12,912 nt of DNA, taken from contig SKYL01000130.1 in assembly GCA_007127935.1 (NCBI GenBank), forward strand, positions 1 through 12,912. Direction: 5' to 3'. The first letter of the stretch is position 1. The number at the start of each line of letters is the position of its first letter. The notes under the pieces were generated by a model. The model searched no databases, was not told the origin of the DNA, and saw nothing but the letters and a program-made list of their open reading frames with translations. Below are positions 8,181 through 12,912 of this stretch, piece by piece. Source of the stretch: Halorhodospira sp. (GTDB lineage Bacteria > Pseudomonadota > Gammaproteobacteria > Nitrococcales > Halorhodospiraceae). The position numbers and the translations under genes were made by a program.

Positions 8181-8807
8181 TCAGAAAAAGCTTTCCGGAA
8201 TCACCAGAACGTCTCCTGGCAACATGTCCACGTTGGCGGAGATGTCTCCACCGTTGAGCAAGTCGTCCAGCCGCACCCGCAGCTGCACCTCCTCTCCCTC
8301 CACCCGGCGCACGATGGAGGCACGGTTGCCGGCGGCGAACTCGGTGATGCCGCCCACGGCGATCATCACGTCCATCACCGTCATGTCCTCGCGGTACTGC
8401 AACGCCTGGGGCTGGGCCGCTTGGCCGATGACGCGGACCTGACGCTGGTACGGCCCTTGGAACCCGGTGACGATGACGGTGACCACGGGGTCGCGCAGGT
8501 AGATTTCCAGACTCCGCTCGATGTCCCGGGCCAGGGCGGTGGGGGTCAGGCCACTGGCCTGTACGTCTTCCACCAACGGGGTGCTGATCTGGCCGTCGGG
8601 GCGCACCGGCAGGCTCATGGAGAGTTCCGGGTTGTTCCAGACCATGACGCTGAGGACATCCCCGGCACCGATGACGTACTGCTCCAGCGCCCGCTTTTCA
8701 ACCTGGACTGGCGCATCGGGAAACCGTGGGTGGGCGCACCCCGCGGCGGTGGCCGCCACCACCGCCGCAACCCCGGCGACGAACCATTTTTTGTTATTCG
8801 AAAACAT
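8181..8807 (-). CDS. XrtA system polysaccharide export lipoprotein (Wza/PEP_export-like, TIGR03027)
   Basis: A 208-residue outer-membrane polysaccharide export protein, the first gene of the minus-strand operon. It should form the periplasm-to-outside channel for the EPS. With this start the N-terminus has a lysine pair, a hydrophobic core and a lipobox-like AAGC with Cys 24, so it is a probable lipoprotein. The polysaccharide export domain follows (YVIGAGDVLSVMVWNNPELS, then VRPDGQISTPLVEDVQ and YLRDPVVTVIV). An SLBB-like segment comes next (QVRVIGQAAQPQALQYREDM to MIAVGGITEFAAGNRASIVRR), and the protein ends LPGDVLVIPESFF. Start choice is uncertain. ATG 8807 gives a normal-length signal but has no clear ribosome site, whereas ATG 8864 has AAAGGA 6 nt upstream and would add 19 residues. 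Confidence 0.92.
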   Translation of the reverse strand: MFSNNKKWFVAGVAAVVAATAAGCAHPRFPDAPVQVEKRALEQYVIGAGDVLSVMVWNNPELSMSLPVRPDGQISTPLVEDVQASGLTPTALARDIERSLEIYLRDPVVTVIVTGFQGPYQRQVRVIGQAAQPQALQYREDMTVMDVMIAVGGITEFAAGNRASIVRRVEGEEVQLRVRLDDLLNGGDISANVDMLPGDVLVIPESFF

Positions 8808-8870
8808 TAACGACAAGGCTATATAAGGCCACCGTTTCCCTTCTGTTAGAAACCACACATTCATGACGAA

Positions 8871-8876
8871 TCCTTT
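8871..8876 (-). promoter_or_regulatory. Possible ribosome binding site for an upstream start (8864) of the export gene
   Basis: AAAGGA on the minus strand, 6 nt before an ATG at 8862-8864 that is in frame with the export lipoprotein. It is better placed than anything before the ATG at 8807, so the true protein may carry a longer N-terminus. Confidence 0.45.
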
Positions 8877-9111
8877 ATCACCCACGATGTGCCCGGCTTA
8901 CATAGGGAAAACTCTAGCAGGCGCCGGAAGATCCGCAGTAAACCCACACCAAGATGATTTATCTTCGTATACAGTGCGTTACACATTCCGGCAGAGCGGA
9001 TAAAAAAAAGTGTCGAAATCCTTTACAGGGGACGAGCAAGCGGAAAAAAAACGTATATATAAAGATTCTCTCTAGCCTCACACCTCAATTAGTGAGGAAA
9101 CGCCTAACAAT

Positions 9112-9201
9112 CCGTTATTGCGAGGAGCAGAGCGACGAAGCAATCTGCAACTGATTGATTTTGTTCCCATGGAGATTGCTTCGCTGCGCTCGCGATGACG
9201 G
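9112..9201. repeat. Inverted pair of REP-like palindromic repeats (ATTGCGAGG...GCAATCT family)
   Basis: Two copies of one motif face each other. The left arm is 9112-9146 (CCGTTATTGCGAGG at its outside, GACGAAGCAATCT at its inside). The right arm, on the opposite strand, is 9172-9201 (outside CCGTCATCGCGAG, inside GCGAAGCAATCT). A spacer of about 25 nt separates them. Each arm is itself partly palindromic (ATTGC...GCAAT). The same motif recurs at the right edge of the window. Scattered repeats of this general form are common in bacterial intergenic DNA; the family identity here is from pattern recognition only. Confidence 0.8.
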
Positions 9202-9253
9202 AGGCGTGGATGCAATGACGAAGCCGTGGACGCAATGACGGAGTCGTGGCGCA
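9195..9253 (+). repeat. Tandem repeat, three units of about 20 bp
   Basis: Units at 9195-9214, 9215-9234 and 9235-9253 follow ATGACGRAGNCGTGGRYGCA; the third unit is one base shorter. They begin inside the right arm of the palindromic repeat, whose outer end also reads ATGACGG, so they may have arisen by repeated duplication of that end. The tandem ends about 105 bp before the acyltransferase start. Confidence 0.75.
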
Positions 9254-9346
9254 TGCGATGTTTCACTGGAACCACCATGGCAGCCGATTTGCATGGCCGA
9301 TAGTGTCGTTTTTACTTTCGGTCCCATTCCGCCCCACCGCCCAGAC

Positions 9347-9350
9347 AGGA
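9347..9350 (+). promoter_or_regulatory. Ribosome binding site deciding the start of the first acyltransferase
   Basis: AGGA lies 8 nt before the ATG at 9359. The earlier in-frame ATG at 9293 has no such site. Confidence 0.55.
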
Positions 9351-9358
9351 ACCGCCCC

Positions 9359-10153
9359 ATGACTGAACGCGATTACCAACCCATCCTCGCCGACACCCCC
9401 GAGGGTCGTGCGGTGCACTACCGAATGCGCTACAAGGTCTTTTGTTTGGAGACCGGTTTCGAACCCCCCGAGTACTTTCCCGACGGCCAAGAACGGGACG
9501 CTTACGACGACCGCGCCGTCCACTTCCTGGTCCGCAGCCGCTATACGGGCCATTGGGTGGCCACACTGCGGCTGATCCTGCGCGGCTCCCACGGGCTCCA
9601 GATCGAACAACTCTGCCGGCTGCATCCGGAGCTACAGCGATCCATCGCCCGGGGCACGGTGGCCGAAGCGTCCCGGTTGTCCATCGTCGGTCTGCCCTCC
9701 AGCGGCGCCATTCCCGGTGCCGGTCTCAGAGGCGGAAGGGGTCTGGTCGATCGCTTGCGGGCACGGCGTGCATCCCCGCAAATCCTGGTGAAGTTGCTGC
9801 GGGCCGCCGGCCACTACGGCCTGCTCCACGGTATCGACCACTTGGTGTGCCTGATACGCCCCACCCTGGCACGACTGGTGACCGAGATGGGGGTACCGCT
9901 CGCGCCTTGCGGCCATCCGTGCCGCCACCGCGGCGTGCGTGTCCCCCATGGCGTTTCCTGCCGGGCCTTGAGTGCCGCCCTGGACCGGCTCACTTCACAC
10001 AGCGGAGCGATGGATCGGGACGATCCGCCCTATGCGCTCTTTTCGGAGATCGCGGCACCGGAGACCGCGGCATGGATGCCGGCCGTCACCCCGAACCGCG
10101 TGGAATACCCCACGGCACTGTGGTTGCGAGCGGAACCGGATCACAGTCATTGA
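9359..10153 (+). CDS. PEP-CTERM/exosortase-associated acyltransferase 1 (TIGR03694-like, LuxI-type GNAT fold)
   Basis: A 264-residue protein of the exosortase-associated acyltransferase family, distantly related to acyl-homoserine-lactone synthases; substrate and product are unknown. The signature region has RMRYKVFCLETGFE (22-35), then ERDAYDDRAVHFLV (45-58), which carries the Glu/Asp/Asp triad position typical of LuxI-like enzymes. It continues with VATLRLIL (67-74) including the conserved Arg, and EASRLSI (103-109). The C-terminal part contains PCGHPCRH (183-190) plus His 197 and Cys 201, a Cys/His cluster not found in the neighbouring paralogue. The start at 9359 is chosen because AGGA precedes it and the family homology begins just after. 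The open extension to 9293 adds 22 proline-rich residues with no support. It is the first gene of the plus-strand block; the next gene follows after 117 bp. Confidence 0.85.
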   Translation: MTERDYQPILADTPEGRAVHYRMRYKVFCLETGFEPPEYFPDGQERDAYDDRAVHFLVRSRYTGHWVATLRLILRGSHGLQIEQLCRLHPELQRSIARGTVAEASRLSIVGLPSSGAIPGAGLRGGRGLVDRLRARRASPQILVKLLRAAGHYGLLHGIDHLVCLIRPTLARLVTEMGVPLAPCGHPCRHRGVRVPHGVSCRALSAALDRLTSHSGAMDRDDPPYALFSEIAAPETAAWMPAVTPNRVEYPTALWLRAEPDHSH

Positions 10154-10252
10154 TGGAAAAAATATCGACAAGTGTGAACCGGTTCCATGGAAGTCAGGCC
10201 CCGGATACAAGAAACTGACACGCTGGTCAGTATTGGTGAAAAAACCAGCAGC

Positions 10253-10260
10253 GGGGGGGG
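10253..10260 (+). repeat. G8 homopolymer upstream of acyltransferase 2
   Basis: Eight consecutive G end 10 nt before the ATG at 10271, where a ribosome site would sit. It may serve as a G-rich Shine-Dalgarno element. The rest of the 117-bp gap holds only a weak inverted repeat (GCTGGT 10222-10227 with ACCAGC 10244-10249) and no clear promoter. Confidence 0.55.
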
Positions 10261-10270
10261 ATGGTGATCC

Positions 10271-11218
10271 ATGAGCGATTCGGCACTGGCCAACATCTTT
10301 TGCCGGTTCTTTGAGTTGGTCTGGGCCAACGGGGAAGAGATCGAGGCGGCCCAGCGGGTCCGCTATGAAGTCTACTGCCGGGAGTTCGGCTTTGAGAAGG
10401 AGGAGGACTGCCCTGGCGGTTTGGAGACCGACACCTACGACAGCCAGTCGATCCACTGCATCGTCCGTCACCGAGCCAGCGGGCAAGTGGCCGGTTGCGT
10501 ACGCGTGGTGCATACACTGAGCGACGACGCCGTGGCGGAACTGCCCATCGAACGCTACTGTGGCCACGGTTTGGAACATCCACGCCTCCACCCCGCACGG
10601 TTGCCCCGCGAGCAGATCTGCGAGATCTCGCGCCTGGCCATCCCCATGGCCTTCCGCCGGCGCGTCGGTGAGGCCCGGAGCCCGGTGGGCGACGTCAACA
10701 CCCTGCTCTTTGAGCCCGAGGAATACCGCACCTATCCGCTGTTGGCGACGGCGCTCTTCTTTGCCGCAGACTCCGTAGTGGCCCTCACCGGACTGAAACA
10801 CGTATTCGCCATGATGCAGCCGCCGCTGGCCCGCCGGCTCGCCCGTCAGGGGATCCATTTCCACCAGATCGGCCCGGTCATCGATTACCACGGGCCGCGT
10901 GCGCCCTACTACGTCCATGCCGACTACGCGTTATGCGCCATCGAGAGCAGTCTGCGGCCCTTGCAGAATGCCGTCCACGATGCCCTGGAGCGCCAACACG
11001 CCACCTTGGAGGCCCACCTCCCGGCGGCTACGGGACCGTCCCATGACCCCACCCTTCGATTACCAACAGGCCTTCATGCGCACCTTGGGATGGGTGACGG
11101 CGCCGGAGTTGGAGAAGCTACGCCGGACCACGGTGGCGATCGCCGGCCTGGGCGGCGTCGGCGGCAGTCATCTGTTGACCCTGACCCGTCTCGGGATCGG
11201 GCGCTTCCGGTTGGCTGA
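10271..11218 (+). CDS. PEP-CTERM/exosortase-associated acyltransferase 2 (TIGR03694-like), with probable out-of-frame tail
   Basis: A second, divergent member of the LuxI-like exosortase-associated acyltransferase family; 315 codons as read. Family motifs: RVRYEVYCREFGFE (29-42), ETDTYDSQSIHCIV (52-65), VAGCVRVVH (73-81) and EISRLAIP (118-125). Up to about residue 257 it looks like a normal complete family member. The remaining 58 residues (from SHDPTLRLP onward) coincide with the start of the E1-like gene in another frame and are low-complexity (GDRRPGRRRR), so they are probably not a native domain. The overlap is 176 nt. Either the original stop was lost or a small indel shifted the frame: the TGA at 11044-11046, inside ATGA at the next start, would be in frame after a one-base insertion. 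The functional core appears intact. The ATG 10271 start fits the family N-terminus (FFELVWANGEEI). Confidence 0.85.
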   Translation: MSDSALANIFCRFFELVWANGEEIEAAQRVRYEVYCREFGFEKEEDCPGGLETDTYDSQSIHCIVRHRASGQVAGCVRVVHTLSDDAVAELPIERYCGHGLEHPRLHPARLPREQICEISRLAIPMAFRRRVGEARSPVGDVNTLLFEPEEYRTYPLLATALFFAADSVVALTGLKHVFAMMQPPLARRLARQGIHFHQIGPVIDYHGPRAPYYVHADYALCAIESSLRPLQNAVHDALERQHATLEAHLPAATGPSHDPTLRLPTGLHAHLGMGDGAGVGEATPDHGGDRRPGRRRRQSSVDPDPSRDRALPVG

Positions 11219-11918
11219 CCCGGACCACTTCGAACTGCACAACATGAACCGCCAAGCCGGCGCCTTCCTCGGCACTTTGGACCGCCCGAAGGTGGAGGTG
11301 CTGTCCGGCATGGCGCTGGAGATCAACCCGACGCTGGAGATCCACCGGCTGGAGGGGGCCGTGGACGCGGCCAACGCCGACGACTTCCTGGATGGCGCCG
11401 ACGTCTACGTCGACGGGCTCGACTTCTTCGTCATCGAGGCGCGGCGGGCGGTCTTCGCCGCCGCCCGCAGGCGCGGCATCCCGGCGGTCACCGCGGCGCC
11501 GCTGGGGATGGGGGCGGCGCTGCTGGTCTTCACCCCGGACGGAATGGCCTTCGACGACTATTTTCAGTTGGAGGGCCTGCCCCCCGAGGAGCAGGCGCTG
11601 CGCTTCATGGCGGGGCTCGCCCCCGCCGGACTGCAGATCGGTTACCTGGCCGACCCATCGCGGGTGGATTTCACCGCCGGCTACGGGCCTTCGACACCGA
11701 TGGGGTGCGAACTTTGCGCGGGGATGGCGGCGACGGAAGTGTTGAAGATCGTGTTGCAACGCGGGCGGGTACGGGCGGCGCCCCATGGGCTGCATTTCGA
11801 CGCCTACCGTGGCCGGTTGGCCCGGACCTGGCGACCCTGGGGAAATCGAAACCCGTTACAGAGACTGCTGGTGGCGGTGGCCCGGCGACGGGTACGGACC
11901 CACACGGGAGGGCGGTGA
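11043..11918 (+). CDS. ThiF/MoeB/HesA-family E1-like adenylyltransferase
   Basis: A 291-residue protein of the E1/ThiF superfamily. Such enzymes adenylate a protein C-terminus or a small molecule with ATP. The substrate here is unknown, and no ubiquitin-like or ThiS/MoaD-like partner lies in the window. The nucleotide-binding glycine motif is AGLGGVGGSHL (34-44). The Asp-containing ribose/Mg segment is LADPDHFELHNMNRQAG (57-73) with the conserved Arg 70/Gln 71, and VDGLDFF (123-129) matches the family DxxD position. GCELCAGMAATEVLKI (221-236) has a single CxxC at 222/225; the two CxxC pairs that form the zinc site in MoeB/ThiF are therefore not complete. The family-like segment FDYQQAFMRTLGWVT supports the ATG at 11043. 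It lies inside the tail of the acyltransferase frame and shares TGATG with the next gene, so the two are probably translationally coupled. Confidence 0.9.
   Translation: MTPPFDYQQAFMRTLGWVTAPELEKLRRTTVAIAGLGGVGGSHLLTLTRLGIGRFRLADPDHFELHNMNRQAGAFLGTLDRPKVEVLSGMALEINPTLEIHRLEGAVDAANADDFLDGADVYVDGLDFFVIEARRAVFAAARRRGIPAVTAAPLGMGAALLVFTPDGMAFDDYFQLEGLPPEEQALRFMAGLAPAGLQIGYLADPSRVDFTAGYGPSTPMGCELCAGMAATEVLKIVLQRGRVRAAPHGLHFDAYRGRLARTWRPWGNRNPLQRLLVAVARRRVRTHTGGR
11906..11912 (+). promoter_or_regulatory. Ribosome binding site of the LolA-like gene
   Basis: GGGAGGG lies 5 nt before the ATG at 11918-11920, within the end of the E1-like gene. It fixes the start in a TGATG overlap. Confidence 0.75.
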
Positions 11919-12781
11919 TGTTGCGTGGCCTGGGGTGCGATTGGAAACCGTTGACCGTTCTCCGGGGGACCACGAAACGGCCGGGGAACAGCGTGGTCCT
12001 GCTCCTGGCCGGACTCCTGGCGGCGGCGCCCGCGCTGGCCGATGACGCGGAGCGGGCGGGAACGGCCCTGGCGGAGGCGGTCCACGGGCGTCCCATCGGG
12101 GACGACGCGGTGACCCGGGGGACGATGACCCTTATCGAGCGGGGGCGGGAACCCCGGGTGCGGGAGACGTTCCAGTACCGGCTGGAGGCAGCCGACGGCG
12201 GGCGACAGACTTTGATCCGTTTTACCTCACCCGCCGATATCGCCGACACCGGCCTGCTCATCCACGACCACGCCGACGGTGCCACCGATCAGTGGCTCTA
12301 CCTGCCCGCCATGGACCGGGTGCGCCGCATCGCCGCCGACCGGCGGGGCGGGCGGTTTGTGGGATCGGACCTCTTTTTCGAAGACTTGGAGGACCGCGCC
12401 CCGGAACGGGACCGTCACCGGCTGTTGAGCGAGGAGACGTGGGACGGCGCCGCGCTCCAGGTACTGGAGAGTGTTCCGGTAGCGGGGGATGGCTCGGTCT
12501 ACAGCCGCCGGGTGAGTTGGATCGACCCGGAGACGCTGATCCCGCTGCGGATCGACTTCTATCGCGGCGGCGACGAGCCGATGAAGCGACTGGAGGTGAC
12601 GCGGGTGGCGCGGATCGACGGCTATTGGACGGAGATGGAGACCACGGTGACGGATCTGGAGAGTGGGCACCGGACGGTGTTGGTGGTGGATGAGGTGGTC
12701 TACGACCAAGGGCTGCCGGGCACGCTGTTCACTTCCCGGGCGTTGGCGGACACGCGGGTGGAACGGCGGTACCGGCCTTAG
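11918..12781 (+). CDS. Periplasmic outer-membrane lipoprotein-sorting protein (LolA-like fold)
   Basis: A 287-residue exported protein resembling the LolA/TP0789-like group annotated as outer membrane lipoprotein-sorting protein. Such proteins bind lipid or acyl chains in a half-barrel, and relatives often sit next to RND/MMPL-type exporters; none is visible here. A signal peptide is present: a long basic n-region, a core VVLLLAGLLAAA (about 26-37) and cleavage after ALA (about 41). Diagnostic motifs are RFTSPADIADTGLLI (101-115), WLYLPAMDRVRRIAA (126-140), GGRFVGSDLFFEDLED (144-159) and later VSWIDPETLIPLRIDFYRG. The ATG at 11918 overlaps the E1-like stop as TGATG and has a strong ribosome site. 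A function in handling the product of the upstream acyltransferases is an attractive inference but unproven. Confidence 0.88.
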   Translation: MLRGLGCDWKPLTVLRGTTKRPGNSVVLLLAGLLAAAPALADDAERAGTALAEAVHGRPIGDDAVTRGTMTLIERGREPRVRETFQYRLEAADGGRQTLIRFTSPADIADTGLLIHDHADGATDQWLYLPAMDRVRRIAADRRGGRFVGSDLFFEDLEDRAPERDRHRLLSEETWDGAALQVLESVPVAGDGSVYSRRVSWIDPETLIPLRIDFYRGGDEPMKRLEVTRVARIDGYWTEMETTVTDLESGHRTVLVVDEVVYDQGLPGTLFTSRALADTRVERRYRP

Positions 12782-12860
12782 GCTTCGATGGTGGGTTTTA
12801 TGTGCCAAGGGTCTGCGTCAGGGCCGGCTACGAGAGGGAGCAGGGGGGTGAGGGTGCCCC

Positions 12861-12909
12861 GTCATTGCGAGGGCCGGAGGCCCGCGGCAATCTCCTGGAG
12901 ACTGCCGCG
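12861..12909. repeat. Second inverted pair of the REP-like repeat, right arm cut by window edge
   Basis: After the last gene the 131-bp end of the window holds GTCATTGCGAGG (12861-12872), an inner hairpin GGGCC-GGA-GGCCC (12871-12883) and GCGGCAATCTCC (12884-12895). It then turns into an opposite-strand copy: CGCGGCA (12883-12889) pairs perfectly with TGCCGCG (12903-12909), and TCTCC (12891-12895) pairs with GGAGA (12897-12901). This is the same motif as at 9112-9201, again as a head-to-head pair, with the second copy running out of the window. It could form a strong stem after the acyltransferase block, but there is no T-run for a normal terminator. Confidence 0.8.
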
Positions 12910-12912
12910 CCC

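Larger units (their letters stand above)
8808..9358. other. Divergent intergenic region, AT-rich centre
   Basis: About 550 bp without a convincing gene, between the divergently read EPS operon and the acyltransferase block, so promoters for both should lie here. The centre (about 8941-9110) is strikingly AT-rich against the GC-rich genes. It contains two A8 tracts at 9002-9009 and 9044-9051, a TATATATAAA stretch (9054-9063), a small inverted repeat AAGAT-5-ATCTT (8951-8965) and CCTCAC-10-GTGAGG (9076-9097), which could be an operator. I found no pair of -35/-10 boxes with proper spacing that I would defend. On the minus strand TGCTAGAGT resembles an extended -10, but with a poor -35. The right part (9112-9253) is filled by the repeats listed separately. 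Confidence 0.6.

Noticed and set aside
5859..8810. Long plus-strand frames opposite the kinase, chain-length and export genes
   Set aside because: The minus-strand proteins have complete Walker, Wzz and export motifs; the opposite frames are low-complexity shadows.
8974..8993. Possible sigma-54 promoter (GG-N10-GC) on the minus strand upstream of the EPS operon
   Set aside because: Only the GG and GC dinucleotides fit; the flanking -24/-12 bases do not match the consensus well enough.
8954..9154. Small plus-strand ORF in the AT-rich intergenic region
   Set aside because: It has no ribosome site and runs into the palindromic repeat; its end (RYCEEQSDEAICN) is a typical spurious translation of this repeat.
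9078..9625. Minus-strand ORFs across the repeats and the start of acyltransferase 1
   Set aside because: They translate the palindromic repeat and the antisense of a recognised gene, with no domain.
9995..10918. Minus-strand open frame opposite the acyltransferases
   Set aside because: No motif or ribosome site, and both plus-strand genes show conserved LuxI-like motifs.
12857..12912. Intrinsic terminator after the LolA-like gene
   Set aside because: There is a strong stem but no following T-run within the window; it is better explained as the repeat family.

Overview
This window reads as a very GC-rich Gram-negative proteobacterium. A gamma- or betaproteobacterium is my best guess, by gene content only. 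Two divergent gene blocks are separated by an AT-rich intergenic region of about 550 bp (8808-9358). Nearly all coding capacity can be assigned to the exosortase A (XrtA)/PEP-CTERM exopolysaccharide (EPS) type of locus and to exosortase-associated accessory genes.

Left block, minus strand, read from 8807 down to 1: outer-membrane polysaccharide export lipoprotein; Wzz-like chain-length determinant; BY-type tyrosine autokinase; large outer-membrane beta-barrel of the TIGR03016 type; ExeA-like AAA ATPase; NodB-type polysaccharide deacetylase; FemAB/GNAT-like protein; and a GT4 glycosyltransferase of the TIGR03087 type that runs off the left edge. From the chain-length gene onward the genes are tightly packed: gaps are 15 bp or less, or the genes overlap (ATGA or ATGAGTGA). 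This looks like one operon for polymerising, modifying and exporting an EPS. The XrtA sorting enzyme itself is not in the window and probably lies beyond the left edge.

Right block, plus strand, from 9359 to 12781: two tandem, divergent LuxI-like exosortase-associated acyltransferases, a ThiF/MoeB-type E1-like adenylyltransferase, and a periplasmic LolA-like outer-membrane lipoprotein-sorting protein. The last three are tightly linked. The second acyltransferase frame runs 176 nt into the E1-like gene, which suggests a lost stop or a frameshift. This four-gene set has no obvious textbook pathway and is the best candidate here for something undescribed.

Non-coding structure: a palindromic repeat with outer motif CCGTCATTGCGAGG and inner motif GCAATCTCC occurs twice as an inverted pair (9112-9201, and 12861-12909 at the right edge). 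The two copies bracket the right block. A 20-bp tandem repeat (3 units) follows the first pair. Two A8 tracts spaced 42 bp apart lie in the divergent intergenic region, and a strong GC hairpin sits between the export and chain-length genes. No tRNA, rRNA, CRISPR, transposase or intrinsic terminator was seen.
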